64,000 bases of DNA from Paenibacillus pasadenensis (GCF_023715725.1 NZ_JAMBOT010000002.1:124001-188000), one strand, 5' to 3'. Shown: positions 38,292 through 47,394, numbered from the stretch's first letter. Notes: generated from the letters alone by a model not told the origin. Program-made: numbers and translations.

Positions 38292-39916
38292 CCGGCAAAG
38301 TGATGATTGTGGACGACGAGCCGCATATTACGCGCAATTTGGAAAAGGTCATACCTTGGGAAATGTTAGGCCTGGAGGTGGGGGCAACAGCCAAAAACGG
38401 GCGCGAGGCGCTGGAGCTGCTGCAGGGCGGCGAAGTGGATTTGCTGCTCTGCGACATTCGGATGCCGGTCATGGACGGCATGACGCTGGTCAAAACAATT
38501 CGTGAGCTGAAGCTGGATATTGATATTATTATGTTATCTGGATATCAGGATTTCAGTTACACCAGAACGGCAATTCAATATGGAGTTCAGGATTATATGT
38601 TAAAGCCGATTCCGTACGATGAGCTGACCGGCGTTATTGCCCGGGTAATGAACAGCCGCCGCACCAGGCAGCGGCAGCAGCAGGACGAGCGTGTGAAGCT
38701 GAATGCCGTGCTTGATATAGCGAATGAAAAAGTTCTGTTCGACGTTTTGAAGGACTATACGGATGTCTCCCATAACCATTGGCTGATGGCGGATGACGAA
38801 CAAGACCGTGCTGCCTGCTCCTATTTGCTGCTCGTTCTGGATATGGATGCCGGAGCCGAAGAGGCCAAGGACTGGAGAGAATGGAGCGACAAGGAGCGTA
38901 AGTTGTGGAATTTTGCAGTGGCCAATGTTGTGCGGGAATCCGCCCGAAAAACAGGGCTTCGCCATGCTGTCATTCAGATGCGGGACGGAGAATGGTGCCT
39001 GTTGGCCGAGATGAAGGAGGGCCGCCGCTTTGACCGGGACGAGATTAGGATGTGGATCGAAAAGCTGCTCGGAGAGGTCCGCAGTCATGTAAAGCTTGAC
39101 TTGCATGCTGGGGTATGGGGCGAGCTTGTTGATATAAAAGGGCTGTCTACCGCGTATAAACGCGTCCACCGCTCCATGCAGCTAGATCCAGAGGCGGAAC
39201 AAATTCGCTTTTTTGCGAAAGAAAGCTCCCTTCATAACGATTCTCATGAGGTCATATGGTCTGGCTCGGAGCGGATACTCGAAGCGCTGAAGCACGGGCA
39301 TGCGCAGGATGTAAATGAGGAGATGAAGCTGCTGTCGGCAAGGCTGCAGGCTCTCGGAACTCCCGAGCTGGGGAGGATCAAGCCGGTGCTTCATTATTTC
39401 GCTCTGCATTTGATGCGGGAGATGAAGGAGATGCAGCTTCTTCGCAAGGAACAAGAGGAAGCGTTATGGCGCAAGCTCGATCGCCGGATCAGCGCCAAGG
39501 ACTTGCTGAGCGTGATCCGTCAAACGGCTGACGCGGGAATGGCAGGTTCGAGCGACAAAAAGAAACAGTCCGAACGGACGATGGCGGAGGCCAAATCGTA
39601 CCTTGACCGCAATCTGTTTCGCGACATTGGCGTGGAGGAGGCGGCTACCCGAGCCGGGTTAAGCACCTCGTATTTCAGTCTGCTGTTTAAGCAAACCTAC
39701 GGCGAGACGTTCATTGAGTATGTGACGCGCCAGAGAATGGAAAAAGCGAAGCAGCTGTTACAGAACACAAGTAAAAGCGTCGCTCAAATCTCCAAGGAAA
39801 TCGGATATTCGGAACGTCGATATTTTACGAAGGTGTTCATGAAGTATACCGGTGAAAATCCGACTGATTTCCGTACCCGACTTCAGCAGCTCGGTGAGCT
39901 GAACTCAACGGTTTGA
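38288..39916 (+). CDS. YesN-family response regulator with AraC DNA-binding domain, second set
   Basis: 542 residues; the ATG overlaps the kinase stop. Receiver 1-120 with D56 in L-C-D-I-R-M-P and K near 107 (Y-M-L-K-P-I-P); variable middle 130-420; AraC tandem helix-turn-helix 435-535 (V-E-E-A-A-T-R-A-G-L-S-T-S-Y-F-S and I-S-K-E-I-G-Y-S-E-R-R-Y-F-T). A lone operon of binding protein, kinase and regulator; targets unknown. The direct repeat at 39922-39973, between this gene and the NagZ-like gene, is a candidate binding site. Confidence 0.92.
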   Translation: MTGKVMIVDDEPHITRNLEKVIPWEMLGLEVGATAKNGREALELLQGGEVDLLLCDIRMPVMDGMTLVKTIRELKLDIDIIMLSGYQDFSYTRTAIQYGVQDYMLKPIPYDELTGVIARVMNSRRTRQRQQQDERVKLNAVLDIANEKVLFDVLKDYTDVSHNHWLMADDEQDRAACSYLLLVLDMDAGAEEAKDWREWSDKERKLWNFAVANVVRESARKTGLRHAVIQMRDGEWCLLAEMKEGRRFDRDEIRMWIEKLLGEVRSHVKLDLHAGVWGELVDIKGLSTAYKRVHRSMQLDPEAEQIRFFAKESSLHNDSHEVIWSGSERILEALKHGHAQDVNEEMKLLSARLQALGTPELGRIKPVLHYFALHLMREMKEMQLLRKEQEEALWRKLDRRISAKDLLSVIRQTADAGMAGSSDKKKQSERTMAEAKSYLDRNLFRDIGVEEAATRAGLSTSYFSLLFKQTYGETFIEYVTRQRMEKAKQLLQNTSKSVAQISKEIGYSERRYFTKVFMKYTGENPTDFRTRLQQLGELNSTV

Positions 39917-39921
39917 TTTTA

Positions 39922-39973
39922 GGATAGATAACCTAACAAAATCCGAGTTAGTGGGATGGTTACCTAACAAAAT
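39922..39973 (+). repeat. Two-copy direct repeat before NagZ-like gene
   Basis: ggatagataacctaacaaaat (39922-39942) recurs as ggatggttacctaacaaaat (39954-39973) with a 32-base period; the core acctaacaaaat is identical. It lies in the 196-base gap between the YesN-type regulator and the NagZ-like gene, with no terminator. Operator or genome repeat. Confidence 0.55.
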
Positions 39974-40112
39974 GAAGGTCAGTGTTCGCTGAAATCGCTT
40001 GATTTGCTAGAGGAAACGACGATTCCGAATCAAATTCTGGATTCCGGCTTTAGGTGCTGCTACAATTCTGTTATTCTTTTGTTATTTTGTGACGAGGGGC
40101 GGACATAACAAC

Positions 40113-41735
40113 ATGTCGACGAGCAAAAACACTACCTACCGGGACGTATACGCGAACTGGTCTTTGAAAGAAAAGGCCGCTCAGCTGTTTGTATTCGGTT
40201 TTCAAGATAAACTGCCTTCAACAGAGTTTTTAACGATGATCGATAATCACGGCTTAGGCGGAGTGATTTATTTTTCACGCAACATAGAAAATGCCCGCCA
40301 GGTTCATGACTTGTCCAGCCGTTTGCATGAGGCGGCAGCCAAGGCGGGACGTCCGCCGCTGCTCGTCAGCATCGACCAGGAGGGCGGCATGGTCGCCCGT
40401 ATCGTGGACGGCGTGACGCTCATGCCGGGTAATATGGCGCTTGGCGCAACGGGTTCGCGGGACGCGGCTTATGAGACGGCGCGTGTTTCCGGTACGGAGC
40501 TGCGGCTGTTAGGCGTTAATTTGAACTTTGCTCCTTGTCTGGACGTCAACAACAACCCGGATAATCCGGTCATCAACGTGCGTTCCTTCGGAGACCGGCC
40601 GGAGCTGGTGTCGGAGCTTGGCGCTGCAGCCGTGCAGGGTTATCAGTCCGCTGGTGTTGCGGCTACAGTCAAACATTTTCCGGGCCATGGCGATACAAGC
40701 GTCGATTCCCATCATGAGCTGCCCGTTGTTGCGCATGACCTCAAACGTCTTGAGGAGATTGAGCTGCCGCCGTTTAAAGCTGCAATCGCCGCAGGTACAG
40801 ACGTTATTATGACGGCGCATATTTGCCTGCCGGCTCTTGATGCAAGCGGAGTTCCGTCCACGCTGTCCGAGCCGGTGCTGACAGGGCTGCTGCGCGGAGA
40901 GCTTGGATACGACCGTGTTATTGTGACCGACTGTTTGGAAATGGATGCCATTGACCGGTATTACGGACCGGCGGAAGGCGCGGTTAAAGCGATTGCGGCC
41001 GGAGCGGATCTGGTGCTGGTCAGCCATACGTTTGAAAAGCAGCTGGCTGCGCTGGATGCCGTAACAAAGGCGGTCGAAGAGGGCCGGCTTACGGAAGAGC
41101 GGCTGAACGAATCGCTGGAGCGCATTCTTGCGCTTAAAGCGAAGCTGAGCGCTGGCGAGCCGCTGCTTCCATGGGAAGAGACGGCGCTGCGCCTCGCTAC
41201 GCCGGAGCATCAGGCAGCGGCTGAGCGCTGGAGCGAAGCTTCCGTAACGCTGGTTAAAAATGAAGGCGGCCTGCTGCCGTTGTCTGCCGATGGACGCACG
41301 CTGGTCATTTGGCCGGAAATCAAGGCCATTTCGGTAGCGGATGAGATGCTCTCAAGCGACGGAACCCTTGGCACATGGCTGTCCAAAAAGCTGCCAAACG
41401 TCGAGGAGCGGTCCATGACCGGCGACGGCCTTTTTGACGGATTGGAGCAGTACGACCGCATCGTATTTGTCAGCTACGACGCGTCGAAGCAGCCGCTCGA
41501 GCGGCAGGCTGCGGAACAGCTGATGAAGCTTGCGCCGGAAAAAACCATCGCCGTGTCCATTCGCAATCCGCTGGACATTAATCTTTATCCGCAGGTGCAA
41601 GCTTTCTTGGCGGTATATGAATCCCGTCCGCTTGCGCTCCGTTCTGTCGCCAAGGCGCTGACCGGCGAGTTGAAGCCGAGCGGCAAGCTGCCGATGGCTC
41701 TGTCGGAGGAGTTTCCTTTCGGGTTTGGGCTCTAG
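40113..41735 (+). CDS. nagZ: Beta-N-acetylhexosaminidase, GH3 (NagZ-like)
   Basis: 540 residues from ATG 40113, 13 bases after GAGGGG; GTG 40089 is an alternative adding 8 residues. GH3 TIM barrel (about 10-340): substrate pocket K-H-F-P-G-H-G-D-T near 195-203 with the D/H dyad in D-T-S-V-D-S-H-H-E-L-P, and nucleophile Asp in V-T-D-C-L-E-M-D-A-I near 278. The C-terminal GH3-like alpha/beta domain (about 360-535) is that seen in the longer B. subtilis NagZ type. No signal peptide, so it should act inside the cell in cell-wall or chitin-sugar recycling. Confidence 0.88.
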   Translation: MSTSKNTTYRDVYANWSLKEKAAQLFVFGFQDKLPSTEFLTMIDNHGLGGVIYFSRNIENARQVHDLSSRLHEAAAKAGRPPLLVSIDQEGGMVARIVDGVTLMPGNMALGATGSRDAAYETARVSGTELRLLGVNLNFAPCLDVNNNPDNPVINVRSFGDRPELVSELGAAAVQGYQSAGVAATVKHFPGHGDTSVDSHHELPVVAHDLKRLEEIELPPFKAAIAAGTDVIMTAHICLPALDASGVPSTLSEPVLTGLLRGELGYDRVIVTDCLEMDAIDRYYGPAEGAVKAIAAGADLVLVSHTFEKQLAALDAVTKAVEEGRLTEERLNESLERILALKAKLSAGEPLLPWEETALRLATPEHQAAAERWSEASVTLVKNEGGLLPLSADGRTLVIWPEIKAISVADEMLSSDGTLGTWLSKKLPNVEERSMTGDGLFDGLEQYDRIVFVSYDASKQPLERQAAEQLMKLAPEKTIAVSIRNPLDINLYPQVQAFLAVYESRPLALRSVAKALTGELKPSGKLPMALSEEFPFGFGL

Positions 41736-41786
41736 CTCAGGATGCCAAATAATCGGTGAACCAATGCCGCTGCGGCAAACGGCAAG

Positions 41787-41826
41787 CAAGCGCACCCTCA
41801 ATTGTAGGATTGAGGGTGTTTGCGCT
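41787..41826 (+). terminator. Terminator of NagZ-like gene
   Basis: agcgcaccctcaat pairs with attgagggtgtttgcgct around tgtagg, 50 bases after the stop; T-poor tail but strong stem. Confidence 0.7.
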
Positions 41827-41881
41827 GTCTTCCGCAATGTGGAAGGCAAGAATGCCGCAGCAGTAACGCTAAGAACCAATG

Positions 41882-42322
41882 CTACGCCCCAAACCGAGGA
41901 ACCACCATATAGAGCGTTAGGTAATAGGAGCCCACTACGGGCCAAGTAAACGGGGGATACTGTTTAACATCTACAAATCTAGATTCGTTCGCTAAAGCAA
42001 ACTCGAGAGCTCCTGCCGGAGAACCGTCAAGGTAAAACGCATTATATCTTACCGTAAAAGTTACTCCGGGATATTTCGATAAGTCCAGTATGTTCGAGCT
42101 TACAGGGGGGATGACAACGGCGCCATTATTGGGCGTAAGACCGCTAGGAACGGACTTGTCGTAAACAAGATTAAGGAAATCGGTTCCATTTACAATAAAA
42201 TATACGGCAGAATTGCTGGAACTGCTGTTGGAATTTCCAATAGAGCGGAATAGCTCTGATTGTAAGCTTTGCAGAATCGTAACTAACAAAATGAATAAAA
42301 TTAAAACCATCCCATATTTCAT
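41882..42322 (-). CDS. Membrane-anchored beta-rich protein of unknown family (member 3)
   Basis: 146 residues from ATG 42322; the ATG at 42325 is too close to AGGAGGG. One membrane helix (about 4-19, M-V-L-I-L-F-I-L-L-V-T-I) is nearly the same as in the two proteins at 27647 and 28155, followed by a Ser/Asn linker (S-N-S-S-S-S-N-S) and a beta-rich tail with Y-F-I-V-N-G, N-I-L-D-L-S and F-T-V-R-Y-N-A. No known family recognised. A sigma-K-like promoter precedes it, pointing to expression in the mother cell late in sporulation. Confidence 0.7.
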   Translation of the reverse strand: MKYGMVLILFILLVTILQSLQSELFRSIGNSNSSSSNSAVYFIVNGTDFLNLVYDKSVPSGLTPNNGAVVIPPVSSNILDLSKYPGVTFTVRYNAFYLDGSPAGALEFALANESRFVDVKQYPPFTWPVVGSYYLTLYMVVPRFGA

Positions 42323-42347
42323 CATGATCCCTCCTAATGCTTATAAG

Positions 42348-42376
42348 CAAAGTATGAAGAGTCATAGAGAATGGTA
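42348..42376 (-). promoter_or_regulatory. Possible sigma-K promoter of member 3
   Basis: On the minus strand TACC (42373-42376), 16-base spacer, CATACTTTG (42348-42356) matches mACm-N16-CATANNNTA except the final A. Same spacing as the gerE promoter. Confidence 0.5.
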
Positions 42377-42439
42377 CGGGCTTTAAGGCTTGGATTTGCC
42401 GGGTTCCGGCACTGATTTTCCGCTAGAAGCGAATGAAAT

Positions 42440-42456
42440 TTTACATAAAGTTTACA
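42440..42456 (+). promoter_or_regulatory. Pho-box-like repeat upstream of phoR-type gene
   Basis: TTTACA at 42440-42445 and again at 42451-42456, an 11-base period as in the PhoP direct repeats TT(A/T/C)ACA-N5 known from B. subtilis. It lies 76 bases before the kinase start. Confidence 0.55.
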
Positions 42457-42531
42457 ATACACGTATGGCGCCCCAAATAGGCTGGATGTACGATAAGTGG
42501 AGATTGCATTAGACAGCGGGGAGATGCCGGC

Positions 42532-44319
42532 ATGAAGCGTTTTCGAGTTCGCTTGACCTGGATTATGATCGTTATGATTGGTTTGTCAGTAACGGCAGCC
42601 GGACTCATAATGGGCAAAACGTACAAAGACAACCATATCGCCGCGCTCGAGGAGAGCATGCTGCGCGAGATGCAGGTCATCAACGCCCATTTGCAGTGGA
42701 AATTTCCCGGCGAGGGCGAAGCGATGACTTATTTCCAGGAGCAAGCCAACAAGCTAAAAGAGCTTACCGGAGCGAGGGTCACGTTTATCCGCAAGGACGG
42801 CAAGGTGCTGGGAGATTCGGATTCCGATCCGAACTCAATGGACAATCATCTGGACCGGTCCGAGGTTAAACAGGCCAAATCGGAAGGCACGGGCAGAGCG
42901 ATCCGGTACAGCGATACGATCCGGCAAAATATGCTCTATGTCGCGATGGCCGCGAGTCCGGCGTCATCCGACTCCGATCTGATTCGCCTTTCGTACAGCC
43001 TTGCTTCCGTCGAAGGCAGCGTGAACAAGTTATGGACGGTGTTAATCGCCGGTCTGCTCCTGTTGTTCCTGCTTGCGGCAGCGGTCAGCTATAGGGTTGC
43101 GCTTGGACTTACCCGGCCTCTGGAGCAAATAACGCGGGCTGCGCGGCGAATTAAAGCGATGGATTACACGGTGCGCGTCGACATCCGCAGCCGGGATGAG
43201 ATCGGCGATCTTGGTGCAGCGGTCAATTCGATGGCTGAAGGGCTTCAGGTGCAGATGAACCGCATTCAGCAAAACGAAACGCAGCTGTACAGCGTCCTCG
43301 ACAATATGACCAGCGGGGTTGTCATGATCAGCCCGGAAGGGCGCATGGTGCTGCTTAACCGGCGGGCGGAGGAAGTGCTTGGCTTTGAGCACCGCGAGAT
43401 GGTCGGACGGCATTTCAGCGAGGCCAAACAGCAGTATGAGCTGTCCCAGCTCATCCAGCAGGCGCTGGACAAGCAGGAGCCGCTGCATGAAGAGATCACG
43501 TTTTATTTTCCGGAAGAGCGGCTGCTGGAGCTGAACCTAGTGCCGGTATATCAGAGCGACGGCAGTTACGGCGGCGTGCTGCTCGTGCTGCAGGACGTAT
43601 CGGCGATCCGCAGGCTGGAGAGGATGCGCAGCGAGTTTGTGGCGAATGTGTCCCATGAGTTGAAAACGCCTGTGACGGCCATTAAAGGTTTTGCCGAGAC
43701 GCTGCTTGGCGGAGCGGTGCATGATCCGGTCATGTCGCAGCAGTTTATGCAAATTATTTATGATGAGAGCGAACGCCTTAACCGGCTAATCGGCGATATT
43801 CTGGAGCTGTCCAAGGTGGAGTCGCGGCGGGTGCCGCTGCAGATGTCCCCGGTCGATCTGTCCGCGTTCCTGAATCGTTCCATTGCCGTTATGGATCAGG
43901 AGGCGGCCAAAAAATCCATCTCGCTGGAAGCCTCGATACCGGGCGGGCTGTTTTTGGAGGCGGATGAGGACCGGCTGCGCCAAATTATCGTAAATTTGCT
44001 GCAAAACGGCATCAACTACACGCCGGAAGGCGGCCATGTATCCATAGCGGCGGCGGTTGCGCTCCGTGAGGATGGAGTCGAGATTGTACGCATCCGCATC
44101 AGCGATACTGGGATCGGCATTCCGAAGAAGGACCTGCCGCGCATTTTTGAGCGTTTTTACCGGGTAGACAAAGCCAGATCAAGAATCAGCGGAGGCACCG
44201 GGCTTGGCTTGTCGATCGTGAAACATCTGGTTGAGCTGCACAAAGGAACGATATCCGTAGACAGCACGCTTGGCGTGGGGACGGTATTTACGCTGGAGCT
44301 GCCGGTCATTCAGCCATGA
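42532..44319 (+). CDS. phoR: PhoR-like sensor histidine kinase (HAMP-PAS-HisKA)
   Basis: 595 residues; ATG 42532 with a GGGGAGATG site. Spans near 7-28 and 165-190 flank an outside sensor domain; HAMP (about 190-240), PAS (about 250-350), HisKA with H375 in F-V-A-N-V-S-H-E-L-K-T-P and the PhoR-like I-K-G-F-A-E-T-L-L, and HATPase (about 470-592: L-L-Q-N-G-I-N-Y-T-P). The layout and phospho-site wording are like B. subtilis PhoR, with the WalK and ResE kinases as relatives. The Pho-box-like repeat upstream and pst genes downstream support PhoR. Its partner follows, kinase first, the reverse of B. subtilis. Confidence 0.7.
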   Translation: MKRFRVRLTWIMIVMIGLSVTAAGLIMGKTYKDNHIAALEESMLREMQVINAHLQWKFPGEGEAMTYFQEQANKLKELTGARVTFIRKDGKVLGDSDSDPNSMDNHLDRSEVKQAKSEGTGRAIRYSDTIRQNMLYVAMAASPASSDSDLIRLSYSLASVEGSVNKLWTVLIAGLLLLFLLAAAVSYRVALGLTRPLEQITRAARRIKAMDYTVRVDIRSRDEIGDLGAAVNSMAEGLQVQMNRIQQNETQLYSVLDNMTSGVVMISPEGRMVLLNRRAEEVLGFEHREMVGRHFSEAKQQYELSQLIQQALDKQEPLHEEITFYFPEERLLELNLVPVYQSDGSYGGVLLVLQDVSAIRRLERMRSEFVANVSHELKTPVTAIKGFAETLLGGAVHDPVMSQQFMQIIYDESERLNRLIGDILELSKVESRRVPLQMSPVDLSAFLNRSIAVMDQEAAKKSISLEASIPGGLFLEADEDRLRQIIVNLLQNGINYTPEGGHVSIAAAVALREDGVEIVRIRISDTGIGIPKKDLPRIFERFYRVDKARSRISGGTGLGLSIVKHLVELHKGTISVDSTLGVGTVFTLELPVIQP

Positions 44320-44410
44320 TTCGGCAGAAGCTGCAAGGTAATTGCCCCGTTTACGGTTTCATCATGTTAAAATAAATCTGTTCAAGCTGCATGCACTGCA
44401 TGCGGACGGG

Positions 44411-44469
44411 ACCGGCAGGCGGGACGAGCCTGCTGCCGGTTACGAATATGGAAACGGAATTCCGTTTCC
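44411..44469. promoter_or_regulatory. Hairpin plus perfect 20-bp palindrome before phoP start
   Basis: accggcag (44411-44418) pairs with ctgccggt (44433-44440). Then 44450-44469 is a perfect 20-bp palindrome centred on gaattc, only 8 bases before the GGAGGT ribosome site. It could be an operator or a leader hairpin. Confidence 0.5.
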
Positions 44470-44491
44470 GAAAGCTGGAGGTCGAATGGCA

Positions 44492-45208
44492 ATGTCGCAC
44501 AAAGTGCTTGTCATAGAGGATGAGCCGACTCTTTCGAGGCTGCTCTCCTACAACTTGTCTCAGGAAGGCTACGACGTGACTGTTTGCGACCATGGAGGAG
44601 AAGGGCTGCAAGCGGCCATCCAGCGCAGCTACGATCTGATCATGCTGGATATTATGCTGCCGGGAATTAACGGCTTTGAGGTGCTTGGCAAGCTGCGGCA
44701 AAACGGAGTCAAAACGCCAGTTATTATTTTGACGGCACGCACGGCGGAGGAAGAGGTCGTGCAGGGGCTTAAACACGGAGCCGATGATTATATTACGAAG
44801 CCGTTCGGCGTTGCAGAGCTGCTGGCGAGAGTTTCCGCCGTTCTGAGACGGTCAGGACATACCATTCCCACTCAGGCTGAGTCCCAGGACAAAGTGATTA
44901 CGGCGGGGGACCTTTCCATCTACCCCGAGCGTTACGAGGTCATACTCGCCGGAGAACAGGTTCCTTTACGGCCGAAGGAATTTGAGGTGCTGCTTTATCT
45001 GATCCAGAGGCCTGGTATGGTCATTACGCGGGACGATTTAATGAACGTTGTGTGGGGTTTCGATTATATCGGAGGCCAGCGGACGGTGGACGTGCATGTC
45101 AGCTCCCTGCGTAAAAAGCTGGAGCTCGGCGCCAACTCGGTCTGTATTGAATCCATCCGCGGTGTCGGCTACAAGCTGGTCATGCCCAAAAAAATCGGGG
45201 CCGGCTAA
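44492..45208 (+). CDS. phoP: PhoP-like OmpR-family response regulator
   Basis: 238 residues from ATG 44492, 9 bases after GGAGGT (44477-44482); the ATG at 44486 is too close, and an earlier in-frame start at 44342 is unsupported. Receiver (1-120) with D53 in I-M-L-D-I-M-L-P and K near 102 (Y-I-T-K-P-F), then a winged helix (about 138-235) with T-V-D-V-H-V-S-S-L-R-K-K and I-R-G-V-G-Y-K-L. Typical OmpR/PhoB. It should bind the Pho-box-like repeats upstream of phoR and pstS; inference. A 172-base structured gap separates it from the kinase gene. Confidence 0.75.
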   Translation: MSHKVLVIEDEPTLSRLLSYNLSQEGYDVTVCDHGGEGLQAAIQRSYDLIMLDIMLPGINGFEVLGKLRQNGVKTPVIILTARTAEEEVVQGLKHGADDYITKPFGVAELLARVSAVLRRSGHTIPTQAESQDKVITAGDLSIYPERYEVILAGEQVPLRPKEFEVLLYLIQRPGMVITRDDLMNVVWGFDYIGGQRTVDVHVSSLRKKLELGANSVCIESIRGVGYKLVMPKKIGAG

Positions 45209-45230
45209 GCCGCTCCCGAATTGCAAAAAC

Positions 45231-45268
45231 TAAAGCCGGACTTCCTCTAATGGAAAGTCCGGCTTTTA
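45231..45268. terminator. Bidirectional terminator between phoP-type gene and AraC gene
   Basis: taaagccggacttcc pairs with ggaaagtccggctttta, with T-rich ends on both strands; it serves both converging genes. Confidence 0.85.
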
Positions 45269-45278
45269 ATTAATATCG

Positions 45279-46148
45279 TTAATTGCGTCCCCATGAGAGC
45301 ATTTTTTTCTGGAATTCCTTCGGGGAGCAGTCGTTGTATTTTTTGAACATTTTATAAAAATGAGCCATATTCGGCATGCCGATCCGGTCGCCAACCTCCG
45401 AAATGCTAAGGTCTTTTGTCAGCAGAATACGTTCCGCCCATTTAATTTTTCTGTAATTTACATACTCCGTGAAGCTTAACCCGATTGTTTTTTTGAAATA
45501 CTTGACGAAGTAATAATAGCTCATGTTGGCCAGCTTGCACACTTCCTCCACCTGAATCCGGTCGGTCAAATGCTGCTCAACAAACGTCAGCACCGGCTTC
45601 AGCCGCAGACGGTCAAAATCGTCCTGGTCGGTCAAAATTTGGCGTGTGTCGTTGCGCAGCAGCAGGAGCAGAATTTTTTTCAGCAATAAATTGACGGCGA
45701 GCTCGTACCCGAGCTTTTTGGTCGTGGCCTCTTCAAGAATTTCTTTGCTAATCAGGCCGATTTCTTCTTTGACGAGCGGTGAATCCTGAAAGATATAGTT
45801 AACCTGGCTGAGCGGATGGTTCGTTTCCATGAAAAAGCGCATGTACGGCATTGTACTGTGATCAAAAAACTGCTCCAGGTCAAACTGAAGCACGATATAG
45901 TCCAATGTCTCGGATGAACACCGGTCTCTATGGAGTTGATTGGCACCAATTACGGCCACATCGCCGGCATTCAGGTGGAAGCGCTCCTCCTCCACATGCA
46001 CCTCCAAACTGCCGCTTATAATGTAAAGCAGCTCCAGCTCGCGATGGTAGTGCCAGTTGAGCAGCAGATTGTGTTCACGCTGCGGCCGAAAAATCCGCAA
46101 GGACAAAAGAGGGTTTTCATAAGGTACCTTTTCATTATAAACTTCCAA
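45279..46148 (-). CDS. AraC-family regulator with cupin sensor domain
   Basis: 289 residues from ATG 46148. Cupin-like domain (about 15-150: N-W-H-Y-H-R-E-L-E-L-L-Y-I-I-S-G and H-L-N-A-G-D-V) and AraC helix-turn-helix pair (about 185-285: V-E-E-V-C-K-L-A-N-M-S-Y-Y-Y-F-V-K-Y-F-K and I-G-M-P-N-M-A-H-F-Y). It lies divergent from the dehydrogenase at 46315, with 166 bases between, so it probably controls that gene in response to a sugar or sugar acid. Confidence 0.9.
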   Translation of the reverse strand: MEVYNEKVPYENPLLSLRIFRPQREHNLLLNWHYHRELELLYIISGSLEVHVEEERFHLNAGDVAVIGANQLHRDRCSSETLDYIVLQFDLEQFFDHSTMPYMRFFMETNHPLSQVNYIFQDSPLVKEEIGLISKEILEEATTKKLGYELAVNLLLKKILLLLLRNDTRQILTDQDDFDRLRLKPVLTFVEQHLTDRIQVEEVCKLANMSYYYFVKYFKKTIGLSFTEYVNYRKIKWAERILLTKDLSISEVGDRIGMPNMAHFYKMFKKYNDCSPKEFQKKMLSWGRN

Positions 46149-46314
46149 ATGGGACGGCCTCCATATACCAAGATCGCATAAAAGCAGCGCTAGAAAGAAG
46201 CTTATTTTAGCCGATCGGTTCTCTTATACTTATTCTAGTGTTTGTAGCTATCCGCTTCAAGCGTAGACCTAAAACCAATGGGTATCCACATATGAAAATT
46301 CGGGAGGAAATCAC

Positions 46315-47394
46315 ATGTCTAAAGTTCGCGTAGGCATTATCGGCTGCGGCGGAATCGCCAATGGCAAACATATGCCGTTCCTGGCTAAAGTACAAGAAGC
46401 AGAGATGGCGGCGTTTTGCGATATCGTTCGTGAGCGCGCTGAGGAGGCCAAAGGCAAGTTTGGCTCCCCGGAAGCGGCCATTTATGAAAACTATAAGGAT
46501 TTGCTGAACGATCCGTCCATTACGGTTGTGCATGTGTGTACGCCGAACGACTCCCATGCTGATATTACGATTGCTGCGCTTGAGGCAGGCAAACATGTCA
46601 TGTGCGAAAAGCCGATGGCCAAAACGGCTGAAGATGCGCGCCGTATGCTGGAAGCGGCTAAACGTACCGGTAAAAAGCTGACCATCGGTTACCAAAACCG
46701 TTTCCGCGGCGATACGCGTTACCTGAAGGACGCTTGCGTGCGCGACGAGCTGGGCGAAGTTTATTTTGCCAAAGCACATGCCATTCGCCGCCGCGCCGTG
46801 CCGACCTGGGGCGTTTTCCTCGATGAAGACAAACAAGGCGGCGGACCGCTCATCGATATCGGCACGCATGCGCTTGATCTTGCGCTGTGGATGATGGACA
46901 ACTACAAGCCGAAGGCCGTACTCGGACGCGCGTACCATAAGCTTTCGCAAAAAGAGAACGCGGCAAACGCATGGGGCCCTTGGGACCCGGCTAAGTTCAC
47001 GGTAGAGGACTCCGCTTTTGCGATGATTACGATGGAGAACGGAGCTTCCATCGTGCTGGAGTCCAGCTGGGCGCTTAACTCCCTAGAGGTTGACGAAGCA
47101 AAGGTTTCCCTGAGCGGCACTAAAGCCGGCGCCGACATGAAGGGCGGCCTGCGCATCAACGGCGAGGATAACGCTCGTCTGTACGTGAAGGAAATTGAGC
47201 TAAGCAGCGGCGGCGTTGCCTTCTACGAAGGCGCGTCCGAAGATCCGGGCGAGCTGGAAGCACGCGCTTGGATTCATGCCGTAATCAACGACACCGAGCC
47301 GGTCGTTACGCCGGAGCAAGCGCTCGTTGTTTCGGAAATTTTGGAGGCGATTTACGAATCGTCCCGCACGGGCAAAGCGATTTACTTCGAATAG
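46315..47394 (+). CDS. Gfo/Idh/MocA-family sugar dehydrogenase
   Basis: 359 residues; ATG 46315 with GGGAGG upstream. Rossmann NAD(P) fold starts V-G-I-I-G-C-G-G-I-A-N at 5-15, C-E-K-P-M-A-K near 97-103 carries the catalytic Lys, and G-G-P-L-I-D-I-G-T-H-A-L-D near 178-190 the catalytic His. These enzymes oxidise inositol, glucose or other sugars or sugar derivatives; substrate unclear. Divergent from an AraC regulator. A terminator follows. Confidence 0.92.
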   Translation: MSKVRVGIIGCGGIANGKHMPFLAKVQEAEMAAFCDIVRERAEEAKGKFGSPEAAIYENYKDLLNDPSITVVHVCTPNDSHADITIAALEAGKHVMCEKPMAKTAEDARRMLEAAKRTGKKLTIGYQNRFRGDTRYLKDACVRDELGEVYFAKAHAIRRRAVPTWGVFLDEDKQGGGPLIDIGTHALDLALWMMDNYKPKAVLGRAYHKLSQKENAANAWGPWDPAKFTVEDSAFAMITMENGASIVLESSWALNSLEVDEAKVSLSGTKAGADMKGGLRINGEDNARLYVKEIELSSGGVAFYEGASEDPGELEARAWIHAVINDTEPVVTPEQALVVSEILEAIYESSRTGKAIYFE

